A stretch of DNA of 64,000 nucleotides. It comes from Lonicera japonica (lineage: Eukaryota > Streptophyta > Magnoliopsida > Dipsacales > Caprifoliaceae). This document shows positions 45,153 through 55,582 of the stretch, piece after piece. The stretch's first letter is position 1. Each line of letters opens with the position of its first letter. The stretch lies in contig CM038467.1 in the NCBI GenBank assembly GCA_021464415.1, forward strand, positions 34,751,226 through 34,815,225, in the 5' to 3' direction. The translations under genes were made by a program, and so were the position numbers. The notes under the pieces are model-generated. The model was not told where the DNA came from. It worked only from the letters and a program-made list of their open reading frames with translations, and searched no databases.

Positions 45153-46373
45153 TGTGAGAATCCGGACCCATACCCCGAGAGAAGAAAATAGGAGTCCTCG
45201 TTCTCGGTTTTATTTGAAAAACGTGTTTTGTAGAGTCGCCAGTTTGTTTTACGAGAAAACAAACAAAAGATCGTACGAAGGACAATTCGAAATTGAACTA
45301 TCTTTCATACGTTTGAAACTAGAGATTTATTTTGAAAATTGACTTTGCTAGGGTTCGGGAACTACGTTACGAATTGGGAAGGTGTTAGGCACCCAATTCG
45401 CCCTTTCGGTCTCTTAATAGATCATGTATTTAATTCCTATTTTAGATATCTTGCAAGTAGTTTGAATAGTTTTCAGAATAGTCCTTTCCGGATAAATTTA
45501 GTTTAAAATAATATTTTGAAATCAGACTCGAGCTTTGCGAGCGCCTACGTATTCATTCGAAGAATGAAATCAGAGTCTCGTAGTTCCTTTCTTTTGGAAA
45601 CTGTTTTTTTATTTTTATTTGTTTTGAAAACGTGTCAAAACGGATTTTAGATTTCTTGTAAAACTTAGAAAGGATTTATTTTGAAAGCAATGAACTTCTT
45701 TGCAAGTTATCTAATTTTCTATATTAAAAATGAATACTTAAATGCGATATTGAAATTAAGAAAGGTTGTAGATAGACGTACCCGATGCGCTTGCCGAAGA
45801 AATGAGAGCCTTGCCTTGTTGCCTTGCTTGCTTCCTTCTCTCTCTAGAACTTTCTCTCTCTAGATTTTCTAAAATGACTCTCTAATAATTTTGACAGAGT
45901 TCTAATTGCTAAAAACACTATCGAGTGTTGATGTCCTAAAAAGGGAGCCCAAAGGTCCAATTTATAGGGAAAAATCTCGCCAAAAACGCTCCAAAAGAGG
46001 CCAACCGCAAAGGGTAGCCGCAGGGCGTGCGGCTAGGTGCCAACCGTACGGTTGGGGAGCCAACCGTGCGGCTAGGGAAGGTACCAACCGTGCGGTTGGG
46101 AGCCAACCGTGCGGTTGGAGCGTGCGGTTGGGGGCTGCGGCTAGGAGCCAACCGTGCGGTTGGGGGCGTGCGGCTGGCTACCAAAAAACTCAATTTTTCT
46201 AACGGGGCGCTGCCCCGTCCTAGTAAGCGAAGTGGTAACAAGGTTGCGATTAATTCCTAACGCGCTCGAAAATCAAGGTTTTTCCTAACAGCTTCTTGTA
46301 TGCATGACGACTCAAGACTTGATGCAGAAAGCTTGTTAGGTTCACGCGAGAGTCGCGGATTGGGGTGTTCACA
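45153..46373 (-). repeat. 5' LTR of the Ogre-like element (right copy)
   Basis: 1221 bp, same length as the left copy with about 12 substitutions, mostly transitions. Confidence 0.92.
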
Positions 46374-47506
46374 ATTATGTAAGTTTGTTTCTCATTCCAT
46401 TGTTAGTATTGTTAAATACTTGTTGAATCCTTCATCTTCTCCATTCAATCAACCATTCATAAGCTAGTAAGATAATCCTCATAAGGTGATTAGACTTTTT
46501 ATGCCTTGTATACATAGATCTCAAGCATTAATGAGGAGATGATACATTTGTGTATTTCTTATTAGCCTATGTCCATTCCTTCTATGATTAAGATACTTTA
46601 CATTGCCAAGCATGTTTAGTCTTTGAATATTCATAGAAATACCATAAATTTGAGATTCCAATCCTCGAATGCTTTAATGATATGTTTAGTGCTTTCTACA
46701 CTCTATGTGATTTTGAGACTCAATATTTTCTTAGTTAGAGTGTTGCCAAGGAGGATCTCTTAAGTTTATGCCATAATCAACTACACTAATCACCTTAAGG
46801 ATTCAATTTGTATTTATCAAATGTGTCTATACCGGATGATTTAATCTCCACCTAGACCTCCCAATCTTAGACAAATGAAATGTTATGATTTATTGTGCTA
46901 AGCTTTTTAGTTGGCCATTTTCATAATCAAGTCAATTGCCTAGGGGAAACTAACAATGAATTCTCAATGCCTAGTTTAATTTTATGCCTTTTCTTTTGGG
47001 TGTATCTCAAGTTTGCATCTTGGTTGGACATTATATGGGAATGGGTTGCGCTTGCTTCACACCCTTTGTTACAAGATAAAAATGAGAGATACATTTGTGT
47101 TGAGTTTTACTTACACCCTTTCTTTATATGGCATTTATATGGGAATGGGTTGCTCTTGCTTCACACCCTTTTGCTTAGAAAAGTGTAAGGTACTCAACAC
47201 TTAGGAATTGCATTGAGAATTTTGAATGAGATTAATTTTACATAACATTGTAAAGTAAATGAATTCTATAATGCCTTAGCCTTTTCTTATCAATTGATAC
47301 ATCACTTTAATTTTTATTGCAAGACTTTAAAATCAACAACTAAAATCAAACAATCAAATTCTCTTGAACAAAGCCTTGGACTCGTAATCACCACATCGTC
47401 TTTCCGATTATCCTTGTGGTTCGACACTTGGACTTACCAAGTATTATAACTTGACGACCTACACTTGGGTTCCTAAGCGCGGAAGTATTTCCGACACATC
47501 AGTTTT

Positions 47507-48369
47507 GTAGTTTTTTCTTTTGTCATTTTCTTTTGTTAGAATCAAATGCTTCACCAAATCAACATGTCAATTAAAGCCAAATATGGTATCCATGATTCCA
47601 TGTGTAAGTTAATAACAAGGGCGAAGGAACCAACGATAATTTACATTAACCAAAGTATTAATTAATGGAAAATTCAAAACCCAATGCTAATTGAACAAAA
47701 TGAAGTACCAGATAAACTTATCAATTTTTTGGTGATTTTAAATACAAAAATTCTTGGGAGCCCACAAAATTTCGAACTTCTATCGAGCTCTAAGGACAAT
47801 TATATATATGATCTATGCTATGGTGCTTATCGGGTAGGAAAATATGTGGGTCCAGTACCATTGGGGGTTGAAAATCTCTAAACCTCTGAAAGATATAATT
47901 TGGCTATCCAGAGCCACACCGTGAAAAGTTTGAGAATCCAGACACCGGCAAGACACAATTACATATATTTTATTGTGGAACAGTGCGTTTCCTTATCTTA
48001 TGTGTGAATATATATATGGCTTGGATTATGGTGTTCGGACCATCCTCTATATGGTTTATGGCAAGGTTTTCGTATCAAATAGGTTGACAATGAGTCGAGG
48101 TCCAAGTGATATTGCATCAACATGAGTATACACAAGATATACCTTATTAACTGAATTAATTCAATTGTCATATGTTGTTCTGCTATAATTGATTTTTGAA
48201 TATTCTTTTTTGCCCATTCTAAGTATTAGGCTCACACCCTCTTGGAATTGTGTAGGTTAATCGAGGAGGAAGAGTATAAGGAGACAACGGGGTCGAGCAC
48301 GACGTACTTAGACAATTTTAATAACGTATATATATATTTAATTTTTTATTTTTTTGTAATTATAAATGG
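47507..48369 (+). other. Spacer, possible gene fragment
   Basis: The sequence at 47684-47881 is open for 65 codons and continues with stops to about 48180. Its composition looks protein-like, but I do not recognise the family. It could be a fragment of a host or mobile gene. The 5-bp duplication CATGG of the next element starts at 48370. Confidence 0.3.
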
Positions 48370-48374
48370 CATGG

Positions 48375-50066
48375 TGATAAACGCTTAATATTGTCATTCA
48401 TACACTCATTTTCGGAGTTGTTTGACGCGTTTATTTCTCTAAAACTACTCGGTTTACCAACTTATTTTACGATTAGTCTCGTAGCACTTTTGTATTTAAC
48501 AATGCTTGGAAAGGCATATTTTTGTGTTTATTTTGGTGTCTTTAGATTTCAAGAAATATTGGAATTTTCCATGGACAAAAAGAATCCAAGAAAAAAAGTC
48601 TCCATGTCCATGTGATTAAAGAAAGAAAGTGGAATTCTCCATGTGATTAAAGAGCATCCAAGAAAGTGGAATTCTCCACCAAAAATAAACAATAAAAATA
48701 AAAATAAAAAGCATTGTTTATTATTTTAGCATCCAACACAACTCTCCTATTTATAGTCTTCATTGTTGTGTTGGAGAGAACACTTTTATTACTTCTCATT
48801 TCTCAATTTATAGAGAGCTTGTAATAGTTTTATTTTCTAGAGAGAGAAATGGAGTTCACTTTTATAATTCTTGTCTCTACATTTATTATGGAGTAAATTT
48901 CTTTGCTAAGGCTAAAAGATGAAGTTTGCAATGCATTAATTATGTAAGTTCAATTCTCATTCCTTTGTTAGTATTGTTAAATACTTTTTGAATCCTTCAT
49001 CTTCTCCATTTTTTCAACCATTCATAAGCTAGTAAGATAATTTTCATATGATGATTTGACTTTGTATGCCTTGTATACATAGATCTCAAGCATTAATGAG
49101 GAGATGATACACTTGTGTATTTCTTACTAGCCTATGTCCATTCTTTCTTTGAATGAGATACTTTTCATTGCCAAGCATGATTAGTCTTTGATATTCATGG
49201 AAACACCATAAATTTGAGATTTTAATCTTTAAATACTTTAATGATATGTTGAGTGCTTTCTACACTTTATGTGATTTTGAGACTCATCATTTTCTTAGTT
49301 AAAGTGTTGCCAAAGAGGATCTTTTAAATTTATGTCATAAACAACTTCATTAATCATTTTAAAGATTCAATTTGTATTTATCAAATAAGTCTATATAGGA
49401 CGGTTTGACCTCCACCTAGACCTCCCAATCTTAGACAAATGAAATGTTATGATTTATCGAGCTAAACTCTTTGTAGTTGGCCATTTTCATAATCAAGTCA
49501 TTTGCCTAGGGGAAACTAACAATGAGTTCTTAAATGCCTAGTTTAAATTTATGCCTTTTCTTTTTGTGTATTTTAAGTTTGAATCTTGGTTGATATTATG
49601 TGGGAATGGGTTGCACTTGCTTCACACCCTTTGTCACAAGATAAAAATGAGAGATACACTTGTGTTGATATTTGCTTACATCCTTTCTTTATATGGCATT
49701 TATATGGGAATGGGTTGCTTTTGCTCCACACCCTTTTGCTTAGAAATGGGTAAAATATTCAACACTTAGGAATTGCATTGAGAACTTTGAATGAGATTGA
49801 TTTTACTTAACTTTGCAAAACAAATGAATTCTATAATGCCTTAGCCTTTTCTCATCTATTATTACATCATTTTAATTTTTATTGCAAGACTTTAAAATCA
49901 ACAACTAAAATCAACCAATCATATTCTCTTAAACAAAGCCTTGGACTCGTAATCACTACATCGTCTTTCCGACTATCCTTGTGGTTCGACACTTGGACTT
50001 ACCAAGTATTATAACTTGACAACCTGCACTTGGGTACCTTAGCACGGAAATATTTTCGGCGCGTCA
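48375..50066 (+). repeat. 5' LTR of the Athila-like element B
   Basis: 1692 bp. It has one 41-bp minisatellite unit where the 3' LTR has three, and it lacks a 17-bp segment at about 48554. Confidence 0.95.
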
Positions 50067-50324
50067 AGTTTTTGGCGCCGTTGCCGGGGATACGGCGAAA
50101 GACGGATTACGGATTTTGTACAAAAATTCACTTTGTAAGTATTCTCTCCCTTTGTAAATTATTTTTCCTACTTATTATTTATTTATTTATTTTAGGTGGA
50201 AAATTTTATTCGAGATCACCCCTCCGGGCTTGTGCCCGAAAATTTGTACATTGATCTTCGCATAAGTCCACCAAGAGGCCAACCACTACCAAGGCATCCT
50301 AGTCCTTCACCTACTCCTTCCGAA

Positions 50325-50483
50325 ATGGCTGACGAGGACAGCGAGTCCAATACCGGAGAAAACAATAATCACCATCCTTCGGTTCGAACAATGAGGGATT
50401 ATCTTTAACCACCTCGGACGACGTCTAATTCTTGAATCATTCTCCCCACCGGACAAGCGGGAACATTCTCCTTCAAGCCAGGT
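50325..50483 (+). pseudogene. Athila-like gag N-terminus with two stops
   Basis: ATG at 50325 opens an acidic gag N-terminus that leads into a typical R-T-M-R-D-Y-L motif. TAA at 50406-50408 and TGA at 50433-50435 then interrupt it. Both stops are one C-to-T step from expected Gln and Arg codons. The frame continues in phase into the long ORF at 50484. Confidence 0.8.
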
Positions 50484-53078
50484 ATGCTTCAACATATCCC
50501 CTCTTTTCTTGGTATGGAATCCGAAAATCCGTACTTACATTTGAAAGATTTTGAGGAAGTTTGCTCCACGTTTCGTGAGGCAAACACCAATGAGGAAGTA
50601 ATGCGTTTAAAACTTTTTCCTTTCTCCTTAAAAGATAAAGGAAAATTATGGTTGAATGCTCTAAGACCGCAATCTATTCGGTCTTGGCAAGTACTTCAAT
50701 CGGAGTTTTTGAAAAAATTCTTTCCCGTCCATCGGACCAACGCTTTGAGAAGGGCGATATCCAATTTTTTGCCAAAAGAAATTGAAAGTTTTTACAAATG
50801 TTGGGAAAGATACAAGGAACTTTTAAACGCATGTCCTCACCATGGCCACGAAACATGGAGCCTTGTAAGTTATTTTTATGAATCTCTTACTCCCAAAATG
50901 CGTACATTTGTAGAGACCATGTGTAATGGTCAATTTTTGAGTAAAAGTCCCGAGGAGGCCTTGTTGTATTTTGATGAATTGGCAGAAGGTGCCCAAAATT
51001 GGAACACCTATACCGAGGAACCTAAGGCCAAACCTCTGGGAAAGGGTGGGTTGTACCAAATATCCAATGATGATGACATGGGGGTAAGCTTGTTCCAATT
51101 GTCTAAGAAGGTAGAGGCCTTAGAGACGAACAAGCTTAGAGATGTCAACGTAGTGTCATCAAGTCAATTGTGTGTCATTTGTGAAAAGTTGGGGCATTCC
51201 ACGGAGGAGTGTCACACAATTCCGGCCTTCAAAGAGGTCCTCCAAAGTCCCTCACAAATCAATGCTATGAACTCATACTCTAGGCCAAACAATGACCCAT
51301 TTTCTCAAAGGTACAATGAAGGGTGGAGGAACCATCCTAATTTTAGTTGGGGGGGAAATCAAAATGCTCATCAAAATTCGAATGCAAATTCCTACCAACC
51401 AAGACCACCTCCACCCCAAAACAACTCTTTTAGTCAAGCAAACCCAAACCCAAATTCAAATTCAAATTTGGAGACTCTTTTGCTGCAGTTTGTAGACAAA
51501 ACCAATAGAGATGTTAGTGATTTGAAAACTCAAATGTCCAAACTCACCACCGCTTTAGCAACCCAAGAAAAAGGAAAGTTTCCGGCCCAACCAATAGCTA
51601 ATCCTAGAGGGCAAGCCATGATAGTTGAAGGGGAGTCGATTGGGAATGTAGAGGAGTTGAAATCCATCACCATCCTTAGGAGTGGGAAAGAGATTGACAA
51701 AACTATAGTTCCTAAGGCCAAAAAGCCGGTGGACATAGGTGAGTCAAGCCAAGTTGAGAAGGTCACTATTGAAGAGAGAATGAGGGAAGAAGAGAGAGTC
51801 GGAAAAGAGGATTTGGAAAAAATCAAGAGTAGTGTCAAAATCCCTTTTCCGGAAAGGTTATCTCAACCTTTGAAAGAGACCCGAAATGCCGAAATTCTTG
51901 ATGTGTTCAAACAAGTGAAAATTAACATTCCATTGCTTGATGTGGTGAAACAAATTCCTTCTTATGCAAAATTTTTAAAAGATTTGTGCACCACTAAGAG
52001 GCGATTGAATGTTAAAAAGAAGGCATTTATGGCAGAACAAGTGAGTTCAATAATGCAAGGCACCCGAATCCCAAAATTCAAAGATCCCGGTTGCCCCACC
52101 ATTTCTTGTTTAATTGGCAACTTTAGAATCAAAAATGCATTGCTTGATCTGGGGGCGAGTGTTAATGTTTTGCCATATTCTGTCTACCAACAATTGGGTT
52201 TAGGAGAGTTGAAACCCACGAAAGTCACGATCCAATTGGCGGATCGATCGGTCAAGATTCCAAGGAGAATTGTAGAGGATGTGCTAATTCAAATTGATAA
52301 ATTCTATTTTCCTGTGGATTTCATAGTTCTTGACATGCAACCGATATCCAATCCCGAAAATGAGATTCCCGTAATTTTGGGAAGACCCTTTCTTGCAACA
52401 TCAAATGCTATTATCAATTGCAAAAATGGGATTGTAAAATTGGCTTTTGGAAATATGACTCTTGAGCTTAACGTTTTTTCAATAAGTAATAAACAAGATG
52501 ATTTTGATGATGAAATTGAACATGCAAACATGATAGAGTCACTAGTACAAGACCATTTTTCTTCCACTTATGAATCGGAATCATTGGAAGACTTGCTAAC
52601 CACTCCCAATGATCCCGAGGAATGTGTACATGTGTTTTCTTTGGATGATAGGAATAAGGAAGAATTTTTGAAGAATGAAGAAAATGCACAAGTGGAACCA
52701 CCAAATCTTGAAGGAAAAAGCAACCGAAAGTTGCAATTTGAGGAGTTAGAGGAATTGAGGAGGGATGCATACCAAAATGCTAAGATAAGCAAAGAACGTG
52801 CAAACTTTTTTCATGATAAATCTATTTTAAGAAAAGAATTTAAACTCGGACACAAAGTTCTAGTTTATGACATGCGTTTGCATCTCTTCCCGGGAAAGCT
52901 GAAATCACGTTGGACCGGCCCATACATTGTTCGACATGTATTCCCTTTTGGGGCCGTGAATGTTGAGGATCCCAAAACTGGCTTTGTGTTCAAAGTGAAC
53001 GGACAACGCCTTAAGCCATTTTTGGAATTCCCATCTCAAGAGGAGTCTACCACTCTTGAAGATCCTACCTATACCTAA
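50484..53078 (+). CDS. Athila-like gag-protease fused to integrase C-terminal tail
   Basis: An 864-codon open frame. Residues 10-185 are a retrotransposon gag domain (capsid), and residues about 231-244 a C-X2-C-X4-H-X4-C knuckle. A Gln/Asn/Pro-rich linker follows. Residues about 550-660 are an aspartic protease with D-L-G-A-S, then I-L-G-R-P-F. From about residue 745 the sequence is that of the integrase C-terminal end in Athila elements (F-H-D-K, R-K-E-F-K, F-P-G-K-L-x-S-R-W-x-G-P). The RT, RNase H and integrase catalytic core between them are missing without breaking the frame. The true start was probably at 50325, now cut off by two stops. Confidence 0.9.
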   Translation: MLQHIPSFLGMESENPYLHLKDFEEVCSTFREANTNEEVMRLKLFPFSLKDKGKLWLNALRPQSIRSWQVLQSEFLKKFFPVHRTNALRRAISNFLPKEIESFYKCWERYKELLNACPHHGHETWSLVSYFYESLTPKMRTFVETMCNGQFLSKSPEEALLYFDELAEGAQNWNTYTEEPKAKPLGKGGLYQISNDDDMGVSLFQLSKKVEALETNKLRDVNVVSSSQLCVICEKLGHSTEECHTIPAFKEVLQSPSQINAMNSYSRPNNDPFSQRYNEGWRNHPNFSWGGNQNAHQNSNANSYQPRPPPPQNNSFSQANPNPNSNSNLETLLLQFVDKTNRDVSDLKTQMSKLTTALATQEKGKFPAQPIANPRGQAMIVEGESIGNVEELKSITILRSGKEIDKTIVPKAKKPVDIGESSQVEKVTIEERMREEERVGKEDLEKIKSSVKIPFPERLSQPLKETRNAEILDVFKQVKINIPLLDVVKQIPSYAKFLKDLCTTKRRLNVKKKAFMAEQVSSIMQGTRIPKFKDPGCPTISCLIGNFRIKNALLDLGASVNVLPYSVYQQLGLGELKPTKVTIQLADRSVKIPRRIVEDVLIQIDKFYFPVDFIVLDMQPISNPENEIPVILGRPFLATSNAIINCKNGIVKLAFGNMTLELNVFSISNKQDDFDDEIEHANMIESLVQDHFSSTYESESLEDLLTTPNDPEECVHVFSLDDRNKEEFLKNEENAQVEPPNLEGKSNRKLQFEELEELRRDAYQNAKISKERANFFHDKSILRKEFKLGHKVLVYDMRLHLFPGKLKSRWTGPYIVRHVFPFGAVNVEDPKTGFVFKVNGQRLKPFLEFPSQEESTTLEDPTYT

Positions 53079-53104
53079 CAAGTATAGGTGATGTTGTATA
53101 TACT
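53079..53104. other. Junction between gag-pol remnant and captured segment
   Basis: A short AT-rich stretch runs into a poly-A run starting near 53105. It may mark the left border of the foreign segment carrying the LBD gene. Confidence 0.4.
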
Positions 53105-53812
53105 TTAAAAAAAAAAAAAAAAAATAGTATTTAAATCATAAGAAGAATACTCAGAAAAATCATGGCGATTATCCCTTAAAGCTGTCCAGTCAGGGGCCGT
53201 TGTTTCAGCAAAACCCGCAATAAAATCATCTTGTGAAGATTGCGACAAAAAACCGTCCGAGCCCGCATGGTAAACGGCGTCCAAGGTAGTCTGGTCATAG
53301 GACGGATGCGGAAATGATAGCAAATTCATTTCAGTCAGAGAAGCCCCGTTTTCTATAAAATTCACGGTAGACGGAGGGATCTCAGGTGCAATCTCTTCTG
53401 CCGACATAGGGAGGCTTAAAAAACCGCCAGGAGGAGCAAAGGAACATAACGGGTTAGCGCAGGAAGATCCCCTTTCTAACCGAGCCTCTAATGCCGTCAC
53501 CCGTGCTTGTAACTCTTCCACCTTCTGTTCAAAAGAAGCAAGGAGAGCAGTATAGCCTCTAGCGGGATTCTCAATCCTCGCCGTGGCTTCAAGAAGATAC
53601 GACCTAAGAGCCTCGAGAATTCGATCTTCGGGGACACGTTGCAAAAAAGATGCAACATTCCTAACCCCGAAAACAGTGAAAATTGTGTGATAGTCCTCAC
53701 GATCAATCACATTTGGAAAAATTCTAGCATAATCACAAGCTAGAGGACATCTCTTGTGGTTATGAGCACAAGCCACACATGGACGACCTGCAAAACGGGG
53801 AGTGCTCGTCAT
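53105..53812 (-). CDS. LOB-domain (LBD/ASL) transcription factor ORF, antisense in the Athila-like element
   Basis: A 235-codon frame without stops. Residues 12-26 form the LOB zinc-finger-like block C-X2-C-X6-C-X3-C (C12, C15, C22, C26). Residues about 47-64 match the Gly-Ala-Ser block (V-F-G-x-x-N-V-x-x-F-L-x-x-V-P). Residues 88-113 are a leucine-rich coiled coil. LBD proteins are plant-specific nuclear DNA-binding factors that act in organ development. No intron is visible. The C-terminus runs into a poly-T stretch coding for Phe residues, so the natural end may be lost. It lies between the gag-pol frame and the 3' LTR, on the opposite strand. Confidence 0.85.
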   Translation of the reverse strand: MTSTPRFAGRPCVACAHNHKRCPLACDYARIFPNVIDREDYHTIFTVFGVRNVASFLQRVPEDRILEALRSYLLEATARIENPARGYTALLASFEQKVEELQARVTALEARLERGSSCANPLCSFAPPGGFLSLPMSAEEIAPEIPPSTVNFIENGASLTEMNLLSFPHPSYDQTTLDAVYHAGSDGFLSQSSQDDFIAGFAETTAPDWTALRDNRHDFSEYSSYDLNTIFFFFF

Positions 53813-54105
53813 TATTTTTGTTTATTTTTGCAAGAAAAACTGTAAAAATGGATGGTGTTGAAAAAGATAGATTGGGTTTGAGGAAGATGAAGAGGGAGGA
53901 AGATGAAGAAAAAAAAGGGGATAATAGCACGAAAAGGGGAAGGGAGATCCGACAAGAGGTCGCACCTTTCGGCGAAAGAAAGGGTGGCATCTCGAGGAGA
54001 CAAGAGGTCGCACCTTTCGGCGAAAGAAAAAGGGTGGCATCTCGAGGAGTCCACTGCTGTAAGAGGTGATTTTTCAAAAAAAAAAACAAAACAAAACAAA
54101 AAAAA

Positions 54106-54137
<32 letters not shown>

Positions 54138-54240
54138 AAAAAAAAAAAAAAAAAAAACAGATAAAAAAAAATAAAATTTGAAGTCCACTGTCGTAGGGAG
54201 GTGATTTTCCTATAAAAAATTTTTTTAAAAAAAAAAAAAA
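53813..54240 (-). promoter_or_regulatory. Presumed upstream region of the LBD ORF with tandem duplication and poly-A tracts
   Basis: Read on the minus strand this is a CT-rich leader-like sequence upstream of the LBD ATG. It contains a 48/50-bp tandem duplication (53951-53998 and 53999-54048) and long A-rich tracts (54077-54178 and 54222-54241). A GTCCACTG...GAGGTGATTTT word is repeated at 54050 and 54183 around the tracts. The promoter role is inference. Confidence 0.4.
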
Positions 54241-55582
54241 AACTCCATTTTTTATTTTTATTTCTTTTTGGGTTGTTGCATTATTTTAGCATAACTACTT
54301 GTGATGGCTTGAGTTTTAATTTTTCATGTTATGTTGGACTAATGCTAACCCGTTTTTCTTAGATTTTTTTTTTATCGTAGCTTTGAAATTAATTCTAACT
54401 TCTTTTTGGAGAAATTGGAAAGCAATTTTTCAAGAATTTGCCCACTTTTCGTGGTCTTCAAAAGCATTGAGGACAATGCGTTCTTCAAGTTGGGGGGTAA
54501 TGTACTTAAACTTTAATGGCTTTTCAATTTCTGATTTTTTCATGCGTGTAGAGCTTCAAAAAAAAAAATTTGAAAGTTTGAATATGATGATCATTTTTTT
54601 AGAATTGTCTTTGAATTGATGGTTTTTGACATGAAATTCTTAATTCGGATAGGTAGTTGAGTGATAATCTCCATGGTATTGCTTTATTTAGATTCTTGAG
54701 CCTTGTAGTTTCCTATGAATATGCATAATGTTGTGGTTTGATTTAGTCTTTGGTATCACATAGAGTGATTTTCATCTTGTGTAGAGAGAAATAATGTTCA
54801 AATGCAATAAAAGCTCTTTCGAAAAGATCCTCCTTAGAGGGGACACATGCATGGCACTTAAAAAAAAAATTAAAAAACTTGGATGACTTTTAAACTTAAT
54901 ATTGACTTTAAGCTTCACTTGACTAAATCCATAAGTCATTTTGTCTAATATTAAGGATAGGCAAAGGTTACCATATGGAAAAGGGGTGAATAGCTTCCTT
55001 TGTGCATTTAAAAAAAAAGAAAAAAAAGTTATGAATGCAAAATTACAAAGTGAGACCGCTGCCCTCCATAGAGATGCAAACCACCTTGAGCTAATTTAGC
55101 AAAAAGTCCAAGTAAAAGATAAAAAAAAAGTGCTTAAAAATTGACAAAGTTCTTGAGCTTTTGTTTTTGAAAGATTTCTCTCTTCCACTATTGATGAATA
55201 GAACTATTTGTGATTAAGAATGATTGTGTCAAAGATCCATATGCATAGTACGTTCAAATGGGAATGTGGATCTAGTTTATAAAGGAGATTGTAAGCAATG
55301 GAGATCGTTATTCAAATGCCAACATTCCGGAAATTGTAATAGTAATGCCAAACACTTAAATCAATTCGTGAAAATGCTTCAATTCTACTACTTAGATTTC
55401 AAACTTCGGATGTTTGTGGGTATCATCACTGTAAACCCTCACGAGACAAACCACGTCTTCTAAGAGAACTTGGGAGTTTTTAAAATGGCTTAGTGCATTT
55501 TATCAATGCATTTTTGGATATTATATATAGCTATTTTTATTTTGCTTGCTAAGGGACTAGCAAGAGATAAGTCGGGGGGAGT
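54241..55582 (+). other. 3' untranslated region of the Athila-like element
   Basis: Non-coding sequence with typical Athila-type words. GAGGACAATGC and GTTGGGGGG occur at about 54469-54500. The polypurine tract GTCGGGGGGAGT lies immediately before the 3' LTR. Confidence 0.75.

Larger units (their letters stand above)
36657..46378 (-). mobile_element. Ogre/Tat-like Ty3/gypsy element lacking pol, nested in solo LTR A
   Basis: Two LTRs of equal length (1221 bp: 36662-37882 and 45153-46373), reading TGTGAG to TTCACA on the plus strand, are flanked by ATTAT (36657-36661 and 46374-46378). Coding and the primer site are on the minus strand. The primer site TGGCGACTCTGCTGGGGA is adjacent to the right LTR and is the type used by Ogre/Tat elements. 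Gag is present, but no protease, RT, RNase H or integrase was found. A long 3' region with tandem repeats follows gag, as in Ogre elements. About 12 LTR differences by eye (near 1%) indicate a young insertion. Confidence 0.92.
35838..47506 (+). mobile_element. Ty3/gypsy (Athila-like) solo LTR A, split by a nested element
   Basis: The LTR begins TGATAAACGCG at 35843 and ends ACACATCA at 47501, with GTTTT on both sides (35838-35842 and 47502-47506). It is interrupted at 36661 by the Ogre-like element. Without that, the LTR is 819 + 1123 = 1942 bp. Both halves align with the two other LTRs of this family in the window (48375 and 62102), for example GATGAAGTTTGCA before the break and TTGTTAGTATTGTTAAATAC after it. 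It is the most divergent of the three and alone carries the 61-bp palindrome repeats. Confidence 0.92.

Noticed and set aside
48391..48615. Short ORFs repeated in each Athila-like LTR (also near 49551, 55506, 56858, 62118 and 63422)
   Set aside because: They are fortuitous open frames in LTRs. They recur because the LTR recurs, and they have hydrophobic low-information sequence.
53760..54188. Phe-rich minus-strand ORFs upstream of the LBD start
   Set aside because: They come from reading the A-rich tract and the tandem duplication in reverse. No coding signature.
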